From Desulfovermiculus sp041686195 (GTDB taxonomy: Bacteria > Desulfobacterota > Desulfovibrionia > Desulfovibrionales > Desulfothermaceae), in the NCBI GenBank assembly GCA_041686195.1, contig JAWLEI010000006.1:1-64000 (forward strand): a stretch of 64,000 nucleotides of DNA. The letters are read 5' to 3'. The notes beneath the pieces were generated by a model, which saw only the letters and a program-made list of their open reading frames with translations, was not told the origin of the DNA and searched no databases. Shown here one piece after another: positions 52,927 through 60,602 of the stretch (within the stretch, counting starts at the first letter, position 1; every line of letters begins with the position of its first letter). The translations under genes were made by a program, and so were the position numbers.

Positions 52927-53832
52927 ATGTCGAACGCATTGAGCAAAAAGTCTATCCTGGTCTGTTTTTTCCTTTTATTGGGGCATATGCTTATTCCTGG
53001 CCGCCTGTGGGCCGGGGAACAAATTGTGCGCCTTGATGATCAACCAGATATCGTGGCTCAGGGAACACAGAGAGAGCAGGCCATGCTTCTGGCTGTGGTT
53101 CGTGAATCGGCAAAAGTTCTGCCCGGGAATTTGGATCCAGCCCGGGAACAGATTTTAGCTGAGTTTATTCAGCCCAGATATCAGCAATTTATCTTGAGTT
53201 ATTCCCGGCTGGGAGGAGGCTCGTCCCAGGAGCATATTTGGCAGGTACAGGTAAATACAGAAGCGTTGATCAACTTGCTCAAGGAGCTGGGAGTTTATTA
53301 CACCGTCAATAAATCCCTGACCTACCGCTTAGAATTGATCAATTCTGGTGGAAGTGGGCAGGGAAATATCTCTGATCTGGAGCTTTTGACCGGCTGCACT
53401 CAGGGCAATGTTCAACACCCTCTTCTTAAGATACAGACAACATCAAGTGGTCAGCTGCGAGGACTTTTAGAGGGGCAAAAGAATAAATGGACTGCTTCTG
53501 GGGACAATCTGGATGAGCTGTGGTGGGCATTGTGGGCCAAGTATTTTTCCAGTTCGGAGGGCATCCGTTCTTTTGTGCAGGAGGTTGACGTGCATATCAA
53601 GGGATGGAGCACTCTCAGTGCAATTTCCGGGCTCTCCAGACAACTCGCAAATTGGCCTCGGGTCGTGGATCAATCTTCCCTTGTCTCCCTGCGTGGAGAT
53701 TCGGCCGGATTGCACGGATGGTGGAAAGTGGTCACCCCGCAAAGCCGTGACTTGCAAAAAAAGCTGGAGGAATTTACCCGATCCAGGGACCTGAGTATGA
53801 AGGTCCAAGAAAAATCTGAAGACAAGGGATGA
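52927..53832 (+). CDS. Second exported protein, DUF2066-like
   Basis: 301 residues. A signal peptide (about 1-28, LVCFFLLLGHMLIPGRLWAG) is followed by a helical, soluble domain and a glycine-serine rich linker (GGSGQGN) near residue 140. The weak resemblance to DUF2066 is my impression, not a verified match. It follows the previous exported protein closely and is probably functionally linked. Confidence 0.65.
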   Translation: MSNALSKKSILVCFFLLLGHMLIPGRLWAGEQIVRLDDQPDIVAQGTQREQAMLLAVVRESAKVLPGNLDPAREQILAEFIQPRYQQFILSYSRLGGGSSQEHIWQVQVNTEALINLLKELGVYYTVNKSLTYRLELINSGGSGQGNISDLELLTGCTQGNVQHPLLKIQTTSSGQLRGLLEGQKNKWTASGDNLDELWWALWAKYFSSSEGIRSFVQEVDVHIKGWSTLSAISGLSRQLANWPRVVDQSSLVSLRGDSAGLHGWWKVVTPQSRDLQKKLEEFTRSRDLSMKVQEKSEDKG

Positions 53833-53856
53833 AGGAGCGACACTATGCCGCTCCTT
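53832..53856. terminator. Convergent terminator
   Basis: AAGGAGCG pairs with CGCTCCTT (8-bp stem, 9-nt loop) between the exported-protein gene (+) and tatA (-), followed by T3 on the + strand. Confidence 0.7.
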
Positions 53857-53862
53857 TAAGTA

Positions 53863-54072
53863 CTAGGAGGAATGGGAATTGTCTTCCTGGGACGAGGATT
53901 TGGACTTGGAGGAAGATGATACGTCGATCTCTTCGGGTTCATCAGAAGCTTTTTTGAAGTTCCTGATGGCCCGTCCCATGCCAGAACCTATTTCAGGCAG
54001 TTTGTTGGCTCCAAAAATAACCAAAACTATGGCTAAGATAATAATCAGTTCCGGGATACCTATTCCGAACAT
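53863..54072 (-). CDS. tatA: Twin-arginine translocase subunit TatA/E
   Basis: 69 residues: one membrane helix (about 8-22), the FGANKLPEIG hinge, an amphipathic helix and a Ser/Lys-rich tail. It forms the pore of the Tat pathway, needed for folded redox enzymes. TatB/C are not in the window. AGGAGG lies 4-5 nt from the ATG. Confidence 0.94.
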   Translation of the reverse strand: MFGIGIPELIIILAIVLVIFGANKLPEIGSGMGRAIRNFKKASDEPEEIDVSSSSKSKSSSQEDNSHSS

Positions 54073-54337
54073 GATGCCTCCTCACCTTAGGATATAAGGC
54101 AGAATAATTCGTTGCTTGGTGCAGTCCTTACTAATACGCTTTTTGGTTTTGCTTGGCAACAACAAACACGTATCCCGGGAACGGCTCCGGGAATCAAAAA
54201 ATGATTGCCAAACAGGCCAATGCCTTCTATACAACAAACTTTTTACGGAACACAATTTTAGGATAAGCAGGCCAGTTCTCAAGCTCCCAGCAATACTGCA
54301 TGACAAAACGCTGAATACAAAGGCAGAATTCTAAGAA

Positions 54338-55150
54338 ATGAGTGGTATATTTTTTCCTCACATGCATCCGTCCCTGGTCCGGGAGGCGTGCCCTGACTGG
54401 GTGCATTTTTTATTACCAGGTATGCCTGCAGATATGGAGAGATATCCCTGGTTTCGACCCCCGGACCTGCCCATGTCTGAGCAGGAGAGTGTGCGCTATG
54501 CCCAGAAGGTCAGCGAGTTTGCCAATCAATTTCGTAATCCTAAGGAATTGAGCGCTTTCAGCGCCCAGGCTGGACAAACTCCTTTTTACCAGGAAACTGT
54601 CCAGGCCCTGCGGGACGATCTGAGCGCCCATCTGAGACAGGACTCAGGACGGAAAAATTCAGACCAAGAGAGGTTGAAGCTCCAGGGACAGATGAATCTT
54701 ATCATGGCCTGGATCATCGAAGAACAGGCAATCGCTTTGCACGGCCTGAAAGATACGCTTGATTCCTTTCAAAGATCCATGGATCATGTCCTGGGCATTG
54801 AGGACAGGCCGGAAGGTGAAGTTTCCGGGAATCTCTCCGGCCCGGACCATGATCAACAGCTGGTTCATTGGTCAAAGCTTTTACCCTGGTTTTTGTTGTT
54901 CCTTGGCCCCCAGGATGCCCTGGTCATTCAAGATCCAAGCTTGATTGCGGAGTGGGCGGAAAACGGTGTGGGTTTTGAACCACTACGGTCGGCTGAGCAT
55001 GCGGAGCAGCTTATTCACGCCCCGGGGACAAAGACTGGTTTGCTGACTGCTGCCTGCACTGGGGCTGACCTTATGGGCCGGGGCGAGCCAATGCACCATC
55101 TGCCCTGGATGCAGAAGCAGATCCGGGTCTTTTGCCTGCCCTCAGGATGA
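54338..55150 (+). CDS. Conserved hypothetical protein
   Basis: 270 residues, no signal peptide and no motif I recognise. The N-terminal 60 residues are Pro/Trp rich (FLLPGMPADMERYPWFRPPDLP), then helices. The upstream 265-bp gap (54073-54337) holds no gene. Confidence 0.7.
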   Translation: MSGIFFPHMHPSLVREACPDWVHFLLPGMPADMERYPWFRPPDLPMSEQESVRYAQKVSEFANQFRNPKELSAFSAQAGQTPFYQETVQALRDDLSAHLRQDSGRKNSDQERLKLQGQMNLIMAWIIEEQAIALHGLKDTLDSFQRSMDHVLGIEDRPEGEVSGNLSGPDHDQQLVHWSKLLPWFLLFLGPQDALVIQDPSLIAEWAENGVGFEPLRSAEHAEQLIHAPGTKTGLLTAACTGADLMGRGEPMHHLPWMQKQIRVFCLPSG

Positions 55151-55247
55151 TATGTGATTGGTCCTCTCTGAGCATTGGGTAAGGTCACTACGGGGTTTAA
55201 GGTTCCAAGCCCCTGGTTTTTAAAATAAAGCAAACAAGGCAGGTTCT

Positions 55248-55907
55248 ATGTGGGAGGATGTGAGTTGGGTGCAGGGAATCATTTTTGACTGTGACGGTGT
55301 GCTCATCGAGTCGCAGGAGGCCAATATTTTATTCTATTCCCTGATCCTGGAAAGGATGGGACTTCCAAAGATCAGTGATCAGGACAGGGTCTATGTGCAT
55401 ATGCACACTGTCCATGAGTCTTTGGCCCGAATTGTTCCCGATTCCCGTTTGCCCGAAGCCCGGCGTATCGCCAGGGAGATAAGCTACAGCCAAGTCATGG
55501 ATTGGGTGCGGCCTCAACCCGGGCTGGCCAACTTCTTACGTCTGCTGCAGGCCGGGGATATCTTATGTGCAGTGAATACAAACCGGACTGGAACATTGTC
55601 CCTGGTCCTGGAACGTTTTGACCTCAGGCAATACTTTTATCCTGTCATCAGCGCTTCGGACGTGACCTGGCCCAAGCCCCATCCTGAAAGTGTGCACCTG
55701 GTACTTCAGTCTTGGAAATTGAGCCCACAGAACGTTGTATTTATAGGTGATTCTGATGTTGATCAGCAGACGGCCGAGGCAGCTGGGGTCACCTTTTGGG
55801 CCTATTCCAACCCACAACTGGAAGCCGATCGACATATTGATGATTTTTGGAGCCTGCATCAGAATTTCCGCTGGCAACAGCCCAAATGCCGGGAGGTAAT
55901 GATCTGA
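55248..55907 (+). CDS. HAD-superfamily hydrolase (phosphoglycolate phosphatase-like)
   Basis: 219 residues with the HAD nucleophile FDCDGVLIES, motif II-type NTNRTG, a Lys in TWPKPHPES and the acidic GDSDVD. The phosphatase substrate is not defined. It lies just upstream of the yggT gene. Confidence 0.9.
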   Translation: MWEDVSWVQGIIFDCDGVLIESQEANILFYSLILERMGLPKISDQDRVYVHMHTVHESLARIVPDSRLPEARRIAREISYSQVMDWVRPQPGLANFLRLLQAGDILCAVNTNRTGTLSLVLERFDLRQYFYPVISASDVTWPKPHPESVHLVLQSWKLSPQNVVFIGDSDVDQQTAEAAGVTFWAYSNPQLEADRHIDDFWSLHQNFRWQQPKCREVMI

Positions 55908-55947
55908 AAAGAGGCCAGAGTAAATTTTAGAAGCGCAAGGAGAGAGG

Positions 55948-56247
55948 ATGTTCATTTTAGCCAACTTATTGCAAGCAGTCGCTGTTGTATTAAATATTGT
56001 ATTGACTCTGTATTTTTGGGTGGTCATCATTTCCGCTATCTTATCCTGGGTCAGTCCGGACCCCTACAATCCTATTGTCCGCTTCATCCGGTCCCTGACT
56101 GAGCCGGCATTTTCCATGGTCCGGCGGTGGCTGCCGTTCACCTTTCTCGGGGGGTTGGATCTTTCTCCTATCGTGGTCCTGCTTTTGATTCAATTCTTCA
56201 AGGTCTTCCTGGTCCAATCTCTTTCTCAGTTGGCCATGACCGTGTAG
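55948..56247 (+). CDS. YggT family membrane protein
   Basis: 99 residues with two membrane helices and the family's hydrophilic centre (SPDPYNPIVRFIRSLTEP). AAGGAG lies 5 nt from the ATG. Family members act in cell division or turgor in chloroplast-type lineages; role here unknown. Confidence 0.9.
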   Translation: MFILANLLQAVAVVLNIVLTLYFWVVIISAILSWVSPDPYNPIVRFIRSLTEPAFSMVRRWLPFTFLGGLDLSPIVVLLLIQFFKVFLVQSLSQLAMTV

Positions 56248-56280
56248 CAGGATGGGAGCGCAAAACCTTCTCTTGTCCTG

Positions 56281-56510
56281 GCCAGAGCACAGCGTCTTCG
56301 CTGGCTGTGACCGCCAGTTTGATCAAGCAAGAAACAGGGTATGAAAAGGGCTGGACCTTTGGAGCCCGGGCTCTCCGAGGGCCGGGAGTGCGTTGATCAA
56401 AGAGACTGGGCCTCGGAGAGAACCAGCCCGGAAAAGCCAGAGCCACCAGTAGGCCGTCCTTGACCCCAAGGACAGGCCTTTTCAGTGTAAAAGAGAGTTT
56501 CATACGAGGG
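56281..56510 (-). repeat. Composite intergenic repeat, copy E
   Basis: Inverted. Read on the - strand it begins CGTATGAAACTCTC-TTTTACACTG, continues AGGCCTGTCCTTGGGGTCAA, GGACGGCCTACTGG, and GGGCTGGTTCTCTCCGAG, then CTTTGATCAACGCACTCC, CAGCCCTTTTCATACCC, TTTCTTGCTTGATCAAACTG and ends in CCAG words. It is closest to copy A. The rest of 56248-56675 has no gene apart from a promoter for the ilv operon. Confidence 0.8.
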
Positions 56511-56512
56511 AA

Positions 56513-56541
56513 TTGACTGTTCAGCGAACTCTTGTCATAAA
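56513..56541 (+). promoter_or_regulatory. Predicted sigma-70 promoter for the ydcH-ilvBN transcript
   Basis: TTGACT (56513-56518), 17-bp spacer, CATAAA (56536-56541). A GAGCCC/GGGCTC hairpin lies further down the leader (about 56615). No leader peptide of the ilv type is evident. Confidence 0.45.
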
Positions 56542-56675
56542 CAGAAGAAAGAGGATGCCAGATATCCAGTTCGGGGAAATGCCCTGATATTTTACAGGTG
56601 TTTAAGATATTGAGCCCTGATAAGGGCTCAAAGCAAAATCATCGGATTGGGACCTGAGATGCCGAGGAGGATGAA

Positions 56676-56918
56676 ATGGAGCAATACGAGTTGGAGCTCA
56701 TCTCTAAGTATGGGGATGTGGATGAAGATTTGCATCGGCTGTGGCAAGAGCATCTGGAATACGAGAAACAGCTGGATGTGTATGAGAACAAGTCATATTT
56801 GACCTGGGCAGAAGAGGCGGAAATGAAGAGGCTGAAGAAAATGAAACTGGCTGGAAAGACCAAGATTCAGAACATCCTGGAGAAGTACAGAAGGCAGGAG
56901 GCCGGGAATGGAGCGTAA
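56676..56918 (+). CDS. YdcH/DUF465-family small protein
   Basis: 80 residues, highly charged, all helical, matching the DUF465 layout (short coiled coil). The Shine-Dalgarno GAGGAG is near ideal. Its end overlaps the ilvB start by 11 bp, so translation is coupled. Association with branched-chain synthesis is positional only. Confidence 0.8.
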   Translation: MEQYELELISKYGDVDEDLHRLWQEHLEYEKQLDVYENKSYLTWAEEAEMKRLKKMKLAGKTKIQNILEKYRRQEAGNGA

Positions 56919-58599
56919 AGGTTCTCAGATCCTGCTTGAATCAATGATTAAAGAAGGCGTGGACACAGTGTTTGGCTTTCCGGGGGGATCTGTCCTGGAT
57001 ATCTATCACCAGATTCCAAATTATCCCCTGCGCCATATCCTGGTCCGGCATGAACAGGGGGCTGTGCATGCAGCAGACGGGTATGCCCGGGCCACCGGAC
57101 AGGTAGGGGTTGCCTTGGTTACTTCAGGTCCCGGAGCCACGAATACGGTGACCGGGATTGCAACCGCCTATATGGATTCCATCCCTCTTGTCATCTTCAC
57201 CGGCCAGGTGCCCACCCAGCTGATCGGCAATGACGCCTTCCAGGAAGTGGATATTGTGGGCATAACCCGTCCATGCACCAAGCACAACTACCTGGTTAAA
57301 GATATAAAGGATCTGGCCCGGACCATTAAAGAGGCTTTTTATTTGGCCAGATCCGGACGTCCCGGCCCCGTGCTTGTGGACTTGCCCAAAGATGTCATGG
57401 CTGCTTCCTGTAAATTTGAATATCCGGAACGGATATCAATGCGCAGCTATAACCCTCATTACGAACCTAATCTGAAGCAAGTCCGCAAGGCCTTGACATT
57501 AATAAAAAAAGCTCGGCGTCCTCTGATCTTTGCCGGCGGCGGGGTCATTGCCGCCAATGCCCATGAAGAGCTGACCTGGCTGGCCCGAACCCTGCAAATA
57601 CCAGTCACCACCTCCATGATGGGCCTGGGCGGGTTTCCGGGGAACGATCCTTTATGGCTGGGCATGCTGGGCATGCATGGGACCTACGTGGCCAATATGG
57701 GGATTCATAACTCCGACCTGCTTATTTCCGTAGGGGTCCGCTTCGACGACCGGGTAACCGGAAAGTTGCAGACCTTTGCCCCGGAAGCCAAGCGCATCCA
57801 TATTGACATCGATCCTACCTCCATCCGCAAGAACGTATCTGTGGATGTGCCCATTGTGGCCGATTGCCGGCTGGCCTTGCAGGCTTTGCGCACTGAAGTG
57901 GAAAAGGTCCTGGAAAGCGAAGATCTCAGCCAGCGCTATGCCCCATGGAGGGAGAAGCTTGCAGCCTGGAACGAGGCCCAGCCCTTGAGCTGTCCCGAAG
58001 GAGGAGAGAGGATCAAGCCCCAGTTAGTGGTCCAGAAACTGTACGAGATCACTCAAGGGGAGGCCATCATCACTACTGAGGTTGGGCAAAACCAGATGTG
58101 GGCTACCCAGTTTTATCGCTATCACCGCCCCCGGACCTGGATATCCTCGGGTGGGCTGGGCACCATGGGCTATGGTTTCCCCGCGGCCATAGGGGCTCAA
58201 GTAGCCTTTCCCGATCGTCTGGTCATTGACATTGCCGGAGACGGATCCATTCAGATGAACAGTCAGGAGCTGGCCACTGCTGTAAGCTATGAGCTGCCGA
58301 TCAAGATCATTATCTTAAACAACGGCTATTTGGGCATGGTCAGGCAATGGCAGGAGCTCTTTTACGACCGGAATTACTGTTCCACATGCATGCACCACAA
58401 TCCGGATTTCGTCCTTCTGGCCCAGGCCTATGGCGCAGAGGGCTTTCGGGTGGAAAAGGGCGATGATTTAGAACCGGTATTGCGCCAGGCCCTGGCCTCC
58501 AAAAAAACAACAATAGTAGATGTTGTCGTGGAGCAGGAAGAAAATGTCTATCCCATGGTGCCGGCCGGGGTCGGGCTGAGCGAGATGCTTCTGGTCTAG
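56908..58599 (+). CDS. ilvB: Acetolactate synthase large subunit
   Basis: 563 residues, TPP-dependent: catalytic Glu in LVRHEQGAVHAADGYAR, FAD-binding middle domain, and TPP motif GDGSIQMN...NNGYLGMV. It makes acetolactate or acetohydroxybutyrate for Val, Leu, Ile. The regulatory partner IlvN follows after a 211-bp gap that carries a repeat element. Confidence 0.97.
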   Translation: MERKGSQILLESMIKEGVDTVFGFPGGSVLDIYHQIPNYPLRHILVRHEQGAVHAADGYARATGQVGVALVTSGPGATNTVTGIATAYMDSIPLVIFTGQVPTQLIGNDAFQEVDIVGITRPCTKHNYLVKDIKDLARTIKEAFYLARSGRPGPVLVDLPKDVMAASCKFEYPERISMRSYNPHYEPNLKQVRKALTLIKKARRPLIFAGGGVIAANAHEELTWLARTLQIPVTTSMMGLGGFPGNDPLWLGMLGMHGTYVANMGIHNSDLLISVGVRFDDRVTGKLQTFAPEAKRIHIDIDPTSIRKNVSVDVPIVADCRLALQALRTEVEKVLESEDLSQRYAPWREKLAAWNEAQPLSCPEGGERIKPQLVVQKLYEITQGEAIITTEVGQNQMWATQFYRYHRPRTWISSGGLGTMGYGFPAAIGAQVAFPDRLVIDIAGDGSIQMNSQELATAVSYELPIKIIILNNGYLGMVRQWQELFYDRNYCSTCMHHNPDFVLLAQAYGAEGFRVEKGDDLEPVLRQALASKKTTIVDVVVEQEENVYPMVPAGVGLSEMLLV

Positions 58600-58724
58600 C
58601 ATTTTTTCATCACATGCAGGGGGCAAGGAGTCAAAAAACCTCTTGGCCAGGGCTTTTTGGTTCTGTTTCGCATTGTCATCAATTCCAGGTGACTCAAGCT
58701 GTATTTGGACAACAGCATTTTGTG

Positions 58725-58793
58725 TTCAGTCCCGCAGTAGTAGGACTTCCGGCAAAGCTGAAACATTTTTTTGCCCCCTTTGGGGCAAAAAAA
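58725..58793 (+). repeat. Two-hairpin element, copy 3, within the ilvB-ilvN gap
   Basis: TTCAG (58725-58729) and CTGAA (58758-58762) match the outer arms of hairpin I; the inner arm is lost. Hairpin II is a perfect 12-bp stem, T7-GCCCC with GGGGC-A7, loop CTTT (58766-58793). The U run is on the 5' side of the hairpin, so this is not a standard terminator in either direction. It ends just upstream of the ilvN Shine-Dalgarno. Confidence 0.7.
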
Positions 58794-58810
58794 TGAAGAG
58801 GAGCAAAGTG

Positions 58811-59296
58811 ATGCGGCATACCCTTTCGGTATTGGTGGAGAATGAGCCCGGCGTCCTTTCCAGGGTGGCCGGGTTGTTTAGTGGACGCGGCTTTAATATT
58901 GAATCCCTTAATGTAGCTCCGACCCTTGAACAGGGCATATCCTTGATGACCATTGTCACAGACGGCGAAGAACAGATTATTGAACAGATCATTAAGCAGC
59001 TGCGCAAGCTTATATCTGTGGTCAAGGTCGTGGACATGAACGAGATCAAGTGTGTGGACCGGGAGATGGTTTTGCTCAAGGTCAACGCCATGGATCAATA
59101 TCGGGCCGAGGTCCTGCGTATTGTGGATATTTTCCGCTGTAAGGTGGTGGATGTCAGTCCAGCTGAGCTTACCTTGGAGGCCACAGGAGACAGGGGAAAG
59201 ATCAGTGCCTTGATCCAGCTGCTGACTCGCTTTGGGATTAAGGAAGTTGCCCGTACCGGCAGCGTGACCATGCGCCGGAGCATGCAAACGGATTAA
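58811..59296 (+). CDS. ilvN: Acetolactate synthase small (regulatory) subunit
   Basis: 161 residues with an N-terminal ACT domain (LSVLVENEPGVLSRVAGLFSGRG) that binds valine for feedback inhibition, and the usual C-terminal domain. The start is ATG 58811, 8 nt after GAGGAG; ATG 58793 is in frame with a worse site. Confidence 0.95.
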   Translation: MRHTLSVLVENEPGVLSRVAGLFSGRGFNIESLNVAPTLEQGISLMTIVTDGEEQIIEQIIKQLRKLISVVKVVDMNEIKCVDREMVLLKVNAMDQYRAEVLRIVDIFRCKVVDVSPAELTLEATGDRGKISALIQLLTRFGIKEVARTGSVTMRRSMQTD

Positions 59297-59412
59297 GCGA
59301 GTGTTCAGATTTCAGCGCCGCCGTTGGCGGACCTGTTATTCGTTATTAGTTATTTGTTATTCGTAAGAAGCCGCCAGTTTGATCCAGGATGAAACTGGCG
59401 AGTGGGTGGTAG

Positions 59413-59432
59413 GGGCGAATGATCATTCGCCC
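59413..59432. repeat. Palindrome in intergenic copy F
   Basis: GGGCGAATGATCATTCGCCC, a 20-bp perfect palindrome, follows TTTGATCCAGGATGAAAC, which also occurs in copy C at 35.08 kb. Nearby TTATTCGTTATT words are low complexity. The 248-bp gap 59297-59544 has no gene. Confidence 0.65.
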
Positions 59433-59544
59433 TCTTTGGGCTGAGGCTATCTCCCACGCAATTTTGAATCTCTCGCAGTTCTCTTGGTAAGTTTTATTTA
59501 TGATCAATCCGACCAATTTTTCTTAAAGCACTAAGGAGGAGACA

Positions 59545-60534
59545 ATGCAGGTCTTTTATGAACAGGATGCAGACTTGAATCTGCTGGCGGATAAAACCGT
59601 GGCCATTATCGGTTATGGGAGCCAGGGGCATGCCCATGCTCAGAATCTGCGGGATTCCGGGGTAAATGTTATCGTCGGCCAGCGTCCCGGGGGAAAGAAC
59701 TATGAATTGGCCAAGGAGCATGGATTTGATCCGGTCAGTGCGGCCGAAGCAGCCAGGCAGGCCGATCTGATTCAGATTTTAGTCCCGGATCAGCATCAGC
59801 CTGCTGTCTTTGAGCAGGATGTCCTTCCCCATTTGACTGCCAATAAAGTCCTCCTGTTCAGTCACGGCTTTAATATCCACTTCGACCAAATCGTTCCTCC
59901 GGCAGAGGTGGATGTGGTGATGATCGCTCCCAAGGGTCCGGGGCATCTGGTGCGCAGGGAATACGTTGAAGGCGGAGGGGTACCCAGCCTTGTGGCCGTG
60001 CACCAGGACGCCAGCGGCCAGGCCTTGGATATCGCTCTGGCCTATGCCAAAGGCATTGGAGCTACCAGGGCCGGAGTCATTGAGACCTCCTTTCGGGAAG
60101 AAACCGAGACCGATTTGTTCGGAGAACAGGCTGTCCTCTGCGGCGGGGTTACCGCCCTGATCAAGGCCGGATATGATACTCTGGTCCAGGCCGGATATCA
60201 GCCTGAGATCGCTTATTTTGAGTGCCTGCATGAGATGAAGCTCATTGTGGACCTCTTTTACGAGGGGGGGTTCCAGAAAATGCGGCATTCAATCAGCGAT
60301 ACTGCTGAATTTGGTGATTATGTGAGCGGCAAGCGAGTGATCAATGATCAGGTCAAAGCAGAGATGAAAGAAATACTGACCGATATACAGAATGGGTCTT
60401 TTGCCAAGGAGTGGATCTTAGAGAATAAAGCCGGGTTACCGGCATTCAAGGCCATGCGCCGAATGGAGCGGGAGCATGGTATTGAACAGGTTGGAGAGAA
60501 ACTCAGAACCATGATGCCTTGGCTGCATAAATAG
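59545..60534 (+). CDS. ilvC: Ketol-acid reductoisomerase
   Basis: Class I KARI, 329 residues: NADPH site GYGSQGHAHAQNL, Mg-binding DLFGEQAVLCGG and E-containing YFECLHEMKLI. It performs the second shared step of branched-chain amino-acid synthesis. AAGGAGGAG lies 6 nt upstream. It may share a transcript with ilvBN or have its own promoter in the repeat-bearing gap. Confidence 0.97.
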   Translation: MQVFYEQDADLNLLADKTVAIIGYGSQGHAHAQNLRDSGVNVIVGQRPGGKNYELAKEHGFDPVSAAEAARQADLIQILVPDQHQPAVFEQDVLPHLTANKVLLFSHGFNIHFDQIVPPAEVDVVMIAPKGPGHLVRREYVEGGGVPSLVAVHQDASGQALDIALAYAKGIGATRAGVIETSFREETETDLFGEQAVLCGGVTALIKAGYDTLVQAGYQPEIAYFECLHEMKLIVDLFYEGGFQKMRHSISDTAEFGDYVSGKRVINDQVKAEMKEILTDIQNGSFAKEWILENKAGLPAFKAMRRMEREHGIEQVGEKLRTMMPWLHK

Positions 60535-60602
60535 CGACAGAGGGCAGGAGACACGGTGGTGGGTTTAAACATCCCTGCCTCCTGCCAAAACGAAGGGAAG
60601 TA

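Noticed and set aside
58766..58793. Hairpin between ilvB and ilvN as an intrinsic terminator
   Set aside because: The T run precedes the stem in both directions; it is kept as a repeat element instead.
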